A stretch of DNA of 64,000 bases from assembly GCA_022577435.1 (NCBI GenBank), contig JAKOON010000015.1, positions 12,102,830-12,166,829 of the forward strand, given 5' to 3'. The notes under the pieces are model-generated. The model worked only from the letters and a program-made list of their open reading frames with translations. It was not told the origin of the DNA and made no database searches. The stretch is from Embiotoca jacksoni. Taxonomy: Eukaryota; Chordata; Actinopteri; Embiotocidae. Position numbers and translations under genes: made by a program. This document shows positions 20,801-34,285 of this stretch, one piece after another; position 1 is the first letter of the stretch; each line of letters begins with the position of its first letter.

Positions 20801-21854
20801 ACTGACTGCAGGGTCATAAATGAACAGTAAACTATTGAACAAAGGAGGTATAAACAGACATATGTGTTTGGTAATACCAATGTATGCAATCATTAAAGGA
20901 TTAGACAGTCAATGAATTTGTTGATCAATAAAGTCAACGACAGTTGTGAAGTTATTATCAAGGAAAATGATCAAACACTTATGAGTACCAGCTTCTCTAA
21001 TGTGAGGATGAGCTGCTCCTCATTTTATATCACTGTAAAGCTTATTGTTTGACTGCTGGTTGTTTAAAACCAATCGTGTTATGTTAAGTATGTGATAAGT
21101 GTTTTTCACAGTTTTCTAATATTTTATAAACTAACAACTTAATAACTAAATTAATTAGACAAACATGCCCTAAAACTTAAAAGGATAAGTTAGGGTTGAA
21201 AACAGAAATATAACTATTGCCTTTAACTTTCATATTTACTTTTGAGTTGCTTGTGGTGGTTTGTCTATCCTTGTACAAAACATGTGACAAAATCCCAGAA
21301 GTTTGCACATTAAAATCTTTAAAAAGGGAACATATTATTTGCAGAGCTGATGTGTTTAACAGTATAAGTTAAAGTTCCCACAGACTGTACCTGTTCTCTG
21401 AGATCAGTATCTGCTCCAGCAGTTTTGCAGACTCATAGGTGATCTCCACAGCAGGTGTCTGTTGGAGCTGAAGCAGCAGCTCCAGACCTCCGTCCAGTCG
21501 GATCATGTTGCAGATTTCCTCGGCCACCTGACGGCCGACGGTGGGCAAAACCCAGGCCTCCTCCACCAGCTGGAAGGTCTCCGCGATGGCCCTGCGGGTC
21601 TCATCTGAATCTGAGGTTTCCTTGGCTGACTTCAGCCTCCTCATGGCGGAGCGCAGGGCGGGGAGTGAGGTGTCCAAAACCGCCTGGACGTCGGCACTGA
21701 TCCCCGGAGAGACCGCCTTGGGGTCGCATCCGGAGCCGCTCCTCCCTCTCTGCAGCCGGCTGACATAATCCGGAACTGTGAGTCTCTCTGAGCTGAACAT
21801 GATGGAGAAATGTCGATAGAGCCTCCACAGGAAGAGCGTCAGAGATAAGAGCAT
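17804..21854 (-). CDS. sarm1: Sterile alpha and TIR motif-containing 1, NAD+ hydrolase
   Basis: Executes injury-induced axon degeneration by cleaving NAD+ once its autoinhibitory ARM domain senses a high NMN/NAD+ ratio. It also acts in innate signalling. Eight coding exons: 21391-21854, 20128-20746, 19833-20045, 19632-19723, 19210-19536, 18914-19103, 18245-18366 and 17804-17915, 712 residues. Order: hydrophobic N-terminal leader; ARM repeats to about residue 400 (ARSVSGILEHMFKH, EWLFPLAFSKEDEL); two SAM domains (WLQQVGFS; DWLVEVDPRFRQYTYGM); TIR domain from DVFISYRR through SVFIDVEKLEAGKFEDK. The catalytic Glu (human E642) is kept as residue 636, the first codon of exon 7 in KDWVHK/EIVTAL. 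Intron 4 (19537-19631) starts with GC, not GT: AG/GCAAGT. The protein ends in a KKK tail. The gene is head-to-head with vtn. Confidence 0.97.
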
Positions 21855-24245
21855 CTACCGGCGGAAAACAAGTGTCAGCGGATACACACCAGCCTACGAC
21901 AGAGAGACGGGGCGCTACTGCTGTAACACTCAGATGTTGTTGTTTACTGAAGCCTGTGGTCCTTACACTAATACCCAGCCGGCTTTGCGCCTCGTAAACA
22001 CAGCCCACTCCAACAGATGCGTTAAGCAAGGCCTCGGTTGTAAATCAAAAGTGACAGCTTTCATTAAATTGCATCACCTCTCGGGGGATGTAATCATTTG
22101 GCAGTAATCCCTTAAAGACTCATCAGCAGATCTTGAGCAGGTCAGCGGGATGTTTACGCATCGTCCTGGTTCACAGCTGTTGCTTTGTCCGTCTTATCCC
22201 ACCGAACAATAGATGGTTTTAACAGTCTTTTTTGCAGAAATGTCCTTCAAGAGGCAAAATATCAGCGTGCAAGACCTCAAACTAAAAGGTTGGAGAGCTG
22301 AGAAGAAAATGAACTATTGTTGTCTGTTTCTTCTCTTGCATTCATTGAGGTTTTGTAGACAAAGGAGGCCTGTTTATTGTTGTCATCGATTTGACTTCCG
22401 GCGCACTGTAGCGGCTTCTTTTCTGCACACAAACATCAAATATGATACTTCTCTCCAGGAGTAGTTCCTGACCTACCGCATCCTTCGGTCAGTTTCCGCA
22501 GGCTGCCTGTTTCTTCAGGGGTCTGCACCGCCCACCGGCTCCGGATACTGCCGGAGATGTACAGGAAAAGAAGCCCCCTCCCAACCCTATTCCTCCCCAC
22601 TTCTCTCCTCCCTGCATCACAGCCCGGTCAGAGCATGTTCATCTGACTGGGGTGTCTGTAAACACTGCAGGCCCTCTGCTGGAGGAACTGGAGAAAAACC
22701 TCCGAGTCACAGAGAAATATAAAGTACAGATGCAGTTTTATTAACCCAAATAAATATGCTTTCTGCTTCAGAATCATAAAAGTGGGAGAGAAAGTGGAGA
22801 AATCTGTGCAAAAATCACCCATATGATTTGATCGTATGATAAAAGCAGTGGGTAATTGATTGGAACAAAGTTAAAAGGGAAAAATAGGCATTTAATGAAA
22901 CAATATACAAATCCAAATTGTACCGTTTTTACTTCTCGAAGTCAAATGCAAAGACCTGAGTAGGGAACTAAAATCATGCAACCAATAACATGACAGGAAG
23001 GTAGGTAATTAAATTAGATGAGGTTGATTAGAATTAAGATATCTAAATTGTTTTTCATGGTTGTGTGGTTTGGATTTTAAAAATCTTTTTTGACCATGTT
23101 GAAAAATAGAAATTGTAGAAAACAATTAAACGGTTAAGCAGATATATAAATTTGGAATAAATATTTTTCAGCCTAGAAACTTCACAATAACAAAAACAGG
23201 GAAATAACAGATATAACTGTAAACAACTATCTATGTGAATATAGCATGTCAGTAAAGACTATTAACCAAAAGTGCAATTACAGATTTTAAAAAGAATACG
23301 TATGTAATCTGTGAAGTACCTCCTTGGTCACAGCGAGAGTATCATTACTTAGTTCATTTCTGTCCAAAATTTCATGTCAAAAGTGTCTCTCGAAATGCCA
23401 CCAAGGCAACAGAACAGAGATCATTAATCAACTATCATCAATTCTAATCAATTCTTGGCGAAAAGGTTAAAGATCAGGGATGTCACTGCCCAACAAATTT
23501 CACGAACTTTGTAGAAAAGACCCAAAAAAATGTTATGGTCATCCTGGAATAGATGCCCAGAGGTAACGCTCGCTGTCAGGACTTTGTTTTAGCCTCTGAT
23601 GGTGATTTCAATCACTTCTTTTCTTGTGAGGAAATTCAGTGAAGCAGTTACATTAAATGTGTTCTTTATCGAACGTCATCACATAATTGATTTGTCTTCT
23701 TATAAATAGTATATCTGTGATGATGAACACTTACACATGACAAAAGTAAGTATGGAGTCAACTTGCTTGTCTGCATTTGTAAAGTCTTTATTGTGTTGTA
23801 AGGCTGTGTTAAACTGTTTTATTAGACTGCACTCCAGCACTGCGCTCTTCTGTCCTCAGTGAGGCCTCATGATAACACCATTACAAGCTGAGTTCAGGCC
23901 TCATCTGAACCTTAACCCATTTGATAAACAATGAGGTAGCTAACTAAGTAGGATATTTAAGCTGCAGAGAGAAAACCACTCGTCTGTGAACACCCAATGA
24001 TGCATACAGTGAAAATACAAAAATAACTTGGGCGGGGGTCAACAGTTGGTCATGTGGTTTAAACCTTTGTTTTCTATCTATTTCTTGCTGTCTCTGTCTG
24101 TCTTTATTTGCTCCAGTAGAAAGAGGTTTGCAAATAAGGTTAAAGCAAACAAGGAAGTGGGGTGACTGACACATGTTTCCAATGATTGGGAGCACACGGT
24201 CTAACATTATTTTATCATTCGGTCCTCCGACACAACAGAGGCAAC
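21855..24245. other. Shared upstream region of sarm1 and vtn
   Basis: This 2.4 kb interval lies between two divergent start codons. It is moderately G-C rich next to sarm1 and A-T rich toward vtn. No further exon or RNA gene was recognised. The leader just upstream of the vtn ATG has no clear TATA box that I would defend. Confidence 0.5.
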
Positions 24246-27200
24246 ATGAGGCTGTGGGCCGTGCTGCTGCTCGCTCTGATCGCAGACACTTTTGCTGTAG
24301 ACGGTAAGTCAAACATTAAAAATCAGTTTTAGAGTTCAGAAAGTATTTGGTGGAATAAAAATGGAGGTGCGTTTTTGTTCCTTCTTCAGTATTAGGCTAC
24401 CGTGTTTTTGTAAGACTTGACTTTGGGTCTATTATTGTGTCCAGAATTAGAGTTTGTGAAGATTTTTATCGGCACCTACATGCTAGATAAAGCAGTTAAC
24501 GTTACCAACTTATTCATTCATTTACATTGTCATGTTTATTAACTGGTAATCCGATGATTATTTTTGATCAATAATCTTTAATTGTTTCGTCTTTAACTAA
24601 AGTCTTTAGTCTTTTATTTTGGAAAATAAGTGAAAATGAGTGCTTGTATTGTCTGACGAGAAGTCCAAAATTACCAAATATATTTACATTTAAAAACTAT
24701 ATAAAATTTTAAAGAGTTGCAAATGCTTATGAAACTGTACCCTGTGGATTCTAACAGTTAAACCGTCATCAAATAATTTTTGTTAAATATGTTGATCAAT
24801 TAACCAATTAACTATTAGTTTTATCACTAATGACATGTATAATTAAAAACAGGATACAAGCATGCATCAAAATCACAGAGCTACTGACAATGAAAAAAAG
24901 AATCAGTTCATAAAAAGAACAACATATCTCATGAGTCTTTGTAATTGGCATGTTGTCAAAGCCTCATGGGAGCTGTAATCAAATTTAATTTAATTAACTA
25001 AAGGAGGAAATGAATTTGCTCAGACGCACAAATAATGGACAGAGGCAGCACAAAAATCCAGCGAATGTCATGTTTTCTTTAGAGTCCTGTTTGGCTCGCT
25101 GTGAAAATGGCTTTGACTCTCTGAAGAAGTGCCAGTGTGACTCCATGTGCAAGTATTACAAAAGCTGCTGCTCTGACTTTGAGGCCATCTGTGGTAGGAT
25201 TAGTAAGAAACCTCTGCTCAAATTTTCAAAGTAAAATCATGTTATAAAAAAAATTCAAAATGCTGCAGGGAAAGATGGTCATTAATGCCACTTTCACCCC
25301 CGTTCAGCTCGCGGAGACACATTTGTGTTCGCAGAAGATGACGATGAGCTGTTTGAGGACACCACTCCGACCCCTCCACCTTCAGCACACGGCCCGTCTG
25401 TTACGGTCATCGGTCGTCAGCTGCAGCCCACACGTCGCCCCGTCCCAGACTTCAATCACAGACCACAGCGACGCCCACACACCACACTAGAAATGACCCA
25501 ACCCCCGCTACAGATGGACACCATCACTCAGAGATCCCCTGTTCCAAAGATAACCCCCGTTTCACGCACGGTTCCCCCAACAAACAAGATCCCCAGCACG
25601 ACTCAAGCCTCTCAGTTTGAAGCAGCAGCTGAGACCACCACTGTTCCCGTGACGACGGCCACCACTGCGGCCCCTGACCCTGACGCTGAGGTCTGCAGTG
25701 GCAGGCCTTTCGACTCTTTTATGCAGCTTAAAAATGGCTCCGTCTACGCCTTCAGAGGTGGGTGAAAGGCTGGACAGTATTGTTGACGTAATTCACATTT
25801 GTTCTGGCACTTCACAACCTTTTAGGGGTCTACCTAAGAAGGATGGTAATGACTGAATATAGTACGACCTTTTTTGATCCAGGGGAGTACTTCTTTGAAC
25901 TGGACCAGAAGTCGGTGCTTCCTGGTTATCCAAAGCTCATCAAGGACGTGTGGGGCATCAGCGGGGGAATTGATGCTGCATTCACCCGCGTCAACTGTGA
26001 GGGCAAGAGCTACATCTTTAAGGTGGGGGCACACAAAATGACCTTGTATTACCAGTTAGTTGTATGTCAGGACTCTGCTTTATTACAAATTACATTTTTT
26101 AAATGAATCAAATCTTTCATCAGGGAAACCGGTACTGGAGGTTTGACAACGGTGTAATGGATGAGGACTATCCTCGAGATATCAGCGTTGGCTTTGACAA
26201 GATTCCTGATCATGTGGATGCAGCGTTTGCCCTGCCAGCGCCCGGTCACCACGCAAAAGAGAAGGTCTATTTTTTCAAAGGTACGGCCACAAATATTGTT
26301 TCTTGTGTATTTTCAGCCATTTAATTCTAGATATTGGCTCACCTTATGTCATATAATTAACATAGTGTTAGAATGTTGAATAATATTCATGTGGCATATT
26401 GTTGCTTTCTCCAGGGGACCAGTATTACATCTATGAGTTTTTGCACCAGCCGTCTCATGAGGAGTGCATCAAGATGTCTGAGACGTCTCCGTCCACACTG
26501 TTCAGGCGCTACGCTGATGAGTACTACACCAACTATGAAAGTTTCTTCAGCGAGCTCTTCTCTGACTGTGAGTTGTGCTGTTGTAGACCATTTGTTTAGA
26601 GAGAAATGTGCAGCTTAACTTGCTTTGTTTTCTTCAGTGCCTCAGCATCATAGCAATCACCACTTCATTGATAAAGACTGGAAAGGCCTCAAGGCTCCCG
26701 TGGATTCCGCCATGGCAGGCAGGATCTACGTCACTCCCTGGAGATCAACACAGCAGTGGGATCAACAGCAAGGCCAACAGTGGAACCAGCAGAACCAACA
26801 GTGGAACCAGCAGAACCAACAGTGGAACCAGCAGAACCAGCAGAACCAGCAGAATGGACGGCAGTGGGGTCGGAGGAGGCGACGACGTTCACCCTTCTGG
26901 GGGTCCATGGCTGAGCGGGGGATAGGCATGGGTCAGGACTTCGCTGCAAGGGGGATGGAGATGGGTCTGAGACTGGCAGAGAGGAGGATGGGGATTGAGG
27001 AGAGGCTTGGGCGAAACTGGAACAGACGGTCGGATCAAGACTGGGACCAGGACAGACGCAGAGATGGTTACCGCCAGAACAACAGAGGCAACTACGACTC
27101 CAGAGACGACAGGTCGTACCAGAGGTTCCTTCAAAGGAATATGCCCATTCAAAGCGTCTACTTCTTTAAAGGAGGTAACACAGATTCCTTTACATGATCA

Positions 27201-28281
27201 TTCAGACCAGAAAAGGTCAAAGCAAACAATTGAACTAAGTTTGATTCATTCATTACTACTGCCTTGCATTGATTAGTTAATTGATTAATTGCTTTGTCCA
27301 GAAACGCACATCACAATTTCTCACAAGCCAAGTTGACATATTTTGATTACTGGTGTCCAAAACCAACAGATATTTAATTCAGCTGAGTGGAGTTACAGAT
27401 GTAGAGGGCAGACAGCTGGGACAGGCAACAGGAACTAATTTGATCAAACTTTACCCAGCTCTCTCTCACCATAGAAGACTTTTTTACTAGACTAGTTTCA
27501 CATGCTGCGTGTTAGAAACAGACGCCTAAAATTAGGCTACTCAGGTTCCCTTTCACACTCTCTTGTGCTTCTGTGTGATTCTGACATGACATGCAGTACA
27601 GTTTCCTGGTTTATGATTCACCAAACAAAAGTGATTAATAAAGAAGTGTTTTGATGGATTCTAACAGTGATGATACTCCCACATGCTAATGCTGAGCCGG
27701 TTTTGAGAGTGAAGGACACGAAAGAAGTTATCAGTTTCAGTTAGCTCAAAGCAGACCGTATGCATTCAAAATACAGCTGATTTTTGAGCACATTGTTGAT
27801 GCATACTATCCTCCCACAATGCAAAGGATACAGAGGAGCAACCCACAGCTGTAAAAAATGTAAATAAATTGTGGATGGTGGTAAAACAGCTACAAGCTTG
27901 ATTTGAGCCTGAGCTTGAGCTTGGGTTGGTCTTTTGGGTTACTATTGGAACCACATCCTCAGTAGGGCAAAACTAACCTCATCTCCTGACAGTCTAAACC
28001 CAGGTCACATCCCCTATTGGGTGGTGCAGAAGCATAGAAATCTTTGTAAGCAAAAAATAAGTATTACATTTAAAAGAAATATTCTGGTGTTACTAACACT
28101 AGCTTTCCAAAGTCAAGATATAAAGAATGACTGTCTTTGTTTGTGTTCTCTATATATAGATAAATACTACAGAGTGGACCTCAGCACCAAGAGAGTTGAT
28201 CCTGGCATGCCTCCGTACCCCAGATCCATCGCCAAGTACTGGTTCAGCTGTTCTGACACCACTGGATCAGAGAAAAAGTAG
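24246..28281 (+). CDS. vtn: Vitronectin
   Basis: Secreted adhesive plasma and matrix glycoprotein that binds integrins, PAI-1 and heparin and restrains complement. Eight exons: 24246-24303, 25083-25193, 25308-25757, 25883-26022, 26124-26280, 26415-26567, 26638-27174 and 28160-28281, phases consistent, 575 residues (human 478). Residues 1-19 are a signal peptide. A somatomedin-B domain with eight cysteines follows (CLARC, CQC, CCSDFEAIC), then RGD at residues 58-60. Next come a Thr/Pro-rich linker and hemopexin-like repeats (YAFRGEYFFELD, YIFKGNRYWRFD, YFFKGDQYYIYEF, YFFKGDKYYRVDL). Exon 7 holds a Gln/Asn/Trp repeat, then six consecutive Arg and a long Arg/Gly/Met region, the likely heparin-binding segment. 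The end YPRSIAKYWFSC is family-typical. Teleosts have vtna and vtnb; I cannot say which this is. Confidence 0.96.
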
Positions 28282-29564
28282 TTTTGAATATGTTGTGTTT
28301 TTATTGTGATAACTATGACTGCAATACTGTATAATGGAAGAGTCATTTTCACTGAAACGGTCTGTGTTGGATGTATAAAGCATGTGAAACGTGTTCAGTG
28401 TAACATATAACTGGCTGCTAATCAACCTCAGCAAATACGGGAGACCAGAGAGTCCACAAACTGCCCCATGGCCAAAGTTCAGCTCGCTGATTATATGGAC
28501 TTGCGCAGTTATCTCATCTGTTCTCAACATCAGCACACCAACTTTATGAAACTGAGCTATAATGAAAAGAGGCTCAGCTGAGAAAGCCACAGGTTGCAGA
28601 GGTGATCCGAGCACAGCTTCAGCCTAACAGCAATGGCTAAATCTTAAGTTACATTTCTAATAAAAAAAAAAAAAAAACATTTTAAGGTTTTATGTCTTTT
28701 TTTATATTCACTGCTTCTCATTTCTTTGTTGCTATAGTGTCATAGTCACAAATGTTTCCTAGATCAAGTATCTACAAAATTTGAAATGTTTATTTTCTCA
28801 TTATCTTTGACAAACTTTGACAGTAGTTCAGAGATGTGAAAATATTTTTACGATTCCACTTTTCTTTCACCTAGTGACTTATAAGACAGAACAAAACTAA
28901 AATAAATCGAGTTGTAGCAGTTTTGACAGATGTACAGGATGTATTGATTTAGAGAAAGTCACGTTTGTTTGTTTGTTTGTTTGATTGCACATTCGCAATC
29001 TGTTACAGTCTGTTCTTACCTGTGTTTCATCTATACCTAATAAAGTATCATTACAAAGGCAGATTCAGATTTTTTTACTGACACTGAAATGATATATGTC
29101 CAGTGATATTAACAACTCTTCATTGATCAGATACTTTCTACACAGCTGTCAGGATATTTGTTATTTGTTCCTGTCTTCCTGGATCAACCCAGACTTTACA
29201 AAACATAAATACAAATTCCCCAAAATACTTTTATTTGCTGAAATTATCAAAAACAATGAAACCGATGGTGTTGTTATTAGGAAGTACATCTGATATCTGG
29301 AGATTTCTTGAAATCTAATATAAATAACAGTTTTATCTATATTGTATAGAATTTACACTGAAGGTTAACATACATCAAAAATGCTGCTTAAATGTAATCA
29401 TGTAAGCCACACTTGTACAGGACTGTGTAACCATAAAGCACCATAATTCAAAGACCTGGTCATTTCATACGAAGCGTTTCACTTTGTCATGTAAAGTTGT
29501 AACTGCACATGCATAAATATGCAGTCGTGTTTGTATCAGACCTGCTGACGTAGTTTCTCAGAGG
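28282..29564. other. Convergent 3' region of vtn and scarf1
   Basis: It holds the vtn 3' UTR (candidate AATAAA at 28659-28664, followed at once by a genomic A run) and the scarf1 3' UTR (candidate minus-strand AATAAA at 29230-29235). No other gene is seen. Confidence 0.5.
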
Positions 29565-32500
29565 TTATGAGTGTTTAATCAATACATTTTCATAACAGGG
29601 TTCATCATTCACACTGACCATCACTCCCTCGTTGGCGATGATTTCAGTGAGGCTCCCGGTGTCTCCTGGTGGTCCCACAGTCAGGTAGTTGCTCTCAGCG
29701 TGTCCTGCACTCAGGTGCCCACTCTGCCTCGTGTCTCCTTCAGCCCTCAGATCTGACCCTGGGTCAGCTGAGGCCACCTCGGGCACACTCTGCAGAATGG
29801 ACGACAGAGGCCGTTTGGGAGTAGGGCTCTCTGCTGGTGGAGTGTCGTGAGGGGCAGCTGTGTCAGAGGAGTTGTGGGAGGCGTGCTTCCTCCTGACTGG
29901 TTTACAAACACCGGCCTCCTCTTCAGACGGCCCTCCCTGCTCCCACACACTCGCCCGAGCTCCCAGCTTCCTCCTGGGCGGTTTGGTAATCCCTTCAGCT
30001 CCCTTCGGCTTGGGCTTGCCAGGCTCCTGCTCCCTTTGTCTCTGCAGGCTGCCAAGTCTTCGCAGCATGGCCTGAACGGGGCCTTCAGAGCTCGGCTCTG
30101 TCTTGGTTACGGGTCTCCCTGCCTTTCCCACCGTCACGTACACCGTGGTGACCTTCTGAGACACCCCCGCCTGAACATCAAAGGCAGATGATGGCAGCTG
30201 GGTCCCTTTATGACCAGCTGTGTTGGACATAGTCCGTCTTCGTCCTGACGCCCCGGGACCCTGCGGGTGGGCTCGGGATGGGGTTCTGTCTACTTCCTGG
30301 TCTGTGACATCGCAGCTGGACTCCTGATTATCTGTCTCCTGGGCATCCACCCCATCTTCCCTCTCCTCACCCTCATCTCCAGCCTCCTCCCCGGTTCTTA
30401 TCTGACTTTGAAGGGCCGACAGCATTAAAACACCCCAGGGTGATTTGGGTTTGCTGCGTAGCAGAGCGCCGGGGTCCTGAGCTGAGCCACGCCTCTCTTT
30501 GGGGCTGAAGCGGGTGCCCTCTGCAAACGAGACAGACGGCCGCTTGGACTTGGCGATGCTGGAGGTGCGAGGGATGTTGAAGGGTGAGGTGATGTCCTCG
30601 CTGCTGAAGCCTGACGGGTCTAAGAACATGTTACACTTTGAGCTCATCTCCTGGAACTCTCCACCTGCCACGGCTGGGATGTCTGTCAAAGAGACAGAGG
30701 GTGCAAAATCGAGCAATGACGGAAGACAGTTTGCAATAGTGGTTTTGTTCACCACCAAAAGAGGGCAATGTAAAGTCTGGTGGGCAGTATTTGTGCTCCT
30801 ACCTTCTCTTGGAGGGACACAGTAGAGAGCCTCTCCCTCCTCCTCATCACTGTCGAAGGACGACCCGTCAGTCACCCAGCCAGAGGAAGGAGGCTCAATG
30901 AAGCTGTGGTTGAAGTTCAGCTCTGGGTCATGGTGAGATACTGTGTGTGTATATGAGACATACAAAGTAGATTAAACAAGAAAAAAGATAGTATTTGCCC
31001 AATTCATACAAAGCTTGCCCCCTATTTAAATTTTTGTAGGGTTTTTAAAGATTTTTGACTCTCTTAATTTCCCAGGAGCTCAGAGACTTTTTATTAAATT
31101 TTATTCATTTGTAACTTTCTGATTATGTTCCACATTGAAAAGTCATGCAGTAAAGATGTGTCAGAGTTCATAGTTCGGCACTTTATTGTTTTAGTTCCAT
31201 AGTCTTGCATTAATAACCGAAGTAGTTCTTCCTTCAAACTGCATTTTGTAATTTAAAATATCGATTTAATTTTACTGTAACTGGATAATCAAACTGGACT
31301 GATTCCATGAAGTCCATAAAATGGGTCAGACACTTTTTTTCAATGACTGCAGTAACCCTGAGAAAGAGGCAACTGGTAAATAGGTGAGTAACTGAACTTT
31401 GGTGTTTCACACAGCTTCAGCGAGTGACCTGAATATTACACTTTATAATTTGTGTAGCTGTTTCGTCAACAGACAGTGAAGGTTTAAAAGACCTCAAATG
31501 TTCAAAGTGATTTACAGAACGGTCCCTGCGGTGCTGTGATGCCCTACGATGCAGAAGTGCAACTTTTTGAAATTGTGGAGTTTGTGCACAATCAATATGA
31601 ATTACAGGGTATTAGTGTATTACACGATGAACACTGTGTGCTGGGACTGACCAGTGACTCGAGGCAGGCCAGAGGACCAGCCAGAGATGCAGGGGAGGGA
31701 AGCACCGATGTTTGCCAGGACTCTGTAGACGTGATATTTCATCCGAACCGACAAGCCGCCCTCAGCCACTGTCTCCCTAGGACAAAGAAGGTTTAGTTTA
31801 ATTAGGTAGGTTTAGTAATCACACCAATGGGAAACTTAATAATGGCTTTTTTTATGGTAAATATTAAAGATTTTTTGAGCACCTGAAATCTTGATATTTG
31901 AGGTATACCTAAACTGATAGGGCTGTTTGGGAGGGGCGACAGATTTCACTTGATGTGAAAAATTGGGTCACCTGATGATCTGTAATCGTGATTTATTGCA
32001 CAGAAATGGAATGTATGGCAGTGAGATTACACATCAAATAAAAAATAGTTGGCACAAATCATGGGAGGGATGTGTTTTAAATACGTAAAATTGAACGTAA
32101 CATGTTTTTTTTTCACATACATGAAGCAAAGCACGAACGGTTTTCCCTCAGTGTCGTGCAGTTGTGTTCTGGTTTACTGTCTATGCTGAGTAAACATAAT
32201 ATTGATAAATATGAGTGAGGACAGACCTGTCTTTGCCATCAACAGGACCTCCTCCGCAACACAAACAGCAGCACAGTACGGCAAGAAACAACAGGAGCAA
32301 AGGAACCAGCACACCTGCAATGACAGCGCCTCGACCACCTGAAACACGAGGAGCGTACGGGAAGTTCCTTTAGGCACACAAATGTAAACCCATATGCATA
32401 AAAATGGTTGAACAATGGGGTGGATGGATGGACGTACTGTTGGGGCAGGCACCCGTCACAGAGTGGCAGCTGACTTCCTCACCACAGTCGCAGGCGGAGG

Positions 32501-32905
32501 AACAGTTGAGCCCAAACTGCAGCGCAGGGCAGCTGCTGTTACAGCTGGAAGAAAAAAAAAAAAAACGGCAAATCACACATTTACAAAACCACAGCAAACA
32601 AAACAGGCTGTGTATGAACGTTGAATGATGACGCACGCTAATACTCAGCGAAAAATCTTATGGCATGTAAACAGTGGGACGTCACAGGGACAAAGATGAA
32701 AGGGACCACAATTTATCATGTTTTAACCATGTGGTGTAGTTCATCTTAACAACAGAAGTACTCCCGACTTCACAGCTTCGACGTCCGAACGTTTAAGTAG
32801 GACCCTGTTTGGACTTCAGAGGATGTCCAAGACGGGTGGAATATCTGAAAGTCTGAGCAGTATCCTCTTTGGAGGATGTCAACACAGGTTCTTTTCCAAC
32901 ACTTC

Positions 32906-32987
<82 letters not shown>

Positions 32988-34213
32988 GTTTGTGCGTGCG
33001 TGCGTGCGTGTTTTAAGTGAACCTACATGAATTCTTCCCGAAGATAAACATTTCTTTGTGGTGCGACCACCCAGCTCACCTCTCTCCCTGAAAGCCTGGC
33101 TGACAGACACATCTTCCTGTCACATGATGGCAGTTACCATGGACACAAGGGCTACACAGGAAGCTGCAAGCGTCTCCAAACGTCCTGTCAGAGCAGGCCT
33201 CCTCACACCTGGACAAGGACAAAAAAAATGAGGACACTGATTTCTGATCATAAACCCCGACCTCTGCATGTAGGACGGTTTAAACTGATGTTCCTTCTTT
33301 TGTGGATGTTGTCTCACGTAGAAAGAATTATGGACATTGCAGGTTGAGAAAAAAAATCTCTGTTCATTCTCTATTACCAAGAACCTCACAAAATGTAAAA
33401 CAGGATGTACACTGTATAAGCTGGATACTTTTGAATTGTGAAGTTTCAAGCAGAGACAGCATTGCTGCAGGTTTAAGTGTTACCAGAAAACAGCAATCGT
33501 ACTATTCTGAATCAAGGATGTTGGAGCCTCCAACAAACAGCATTACACACCAGTAAATAACGGTGTTCAGTTGCCAGATCCAACCAAAGGAAGTCTGACA
33601 GAAATAACAATCAAATGTGAGAGATGGTCTTAAATGAATTTTCATAAATAAATAAAAACCAGAAGTAAATATACATGCCAATATTTTATGAAAGACTTTC
33701 GGGGTTGGGACCCAATATGACCACCGACCACGAGGTATTTCTTAAGATCAATAAAATCCAGGCAGCCTCAGTATTTCAATACAATTATTTAAGTCGGCTG
33801 TAATCACATTAACATTTCATTATTATTCAGACTGTAATCTCTCAGGATGTACTTAGTTAAAGCAGTTGGCTGTAATTGCTTTAAGTTTATGTGATTTGTT
33901 GCTCATGTTGGCACACCTGGGTCCGGTCCATCCAGGATCACACTTCAAACAGTTCCCAGTTTTTGGGTCACAGGGTTCGTTTTTCCTGCATCGTGGACAC
34001 TTTTCCTTGCAGCTGTCGCCATAGTAACCAGACGGACACGGGCGGTCACAACGCGTTCCGTTCCAGCCACGCTCGCAGGCAGCACACGCGCCGTCGGTCG
34101 CAGTGCACGGCCGGTTGTCCTCACAGTAGCCACATCTACAGAGACACACAGAGTTTATCGTGAGAAAAATGGCCTGGAGGTTTAGCATGAAAACACACAG
34201 GTGAGAATGTATC

Positions 34214-34285
<72 letters not shown>

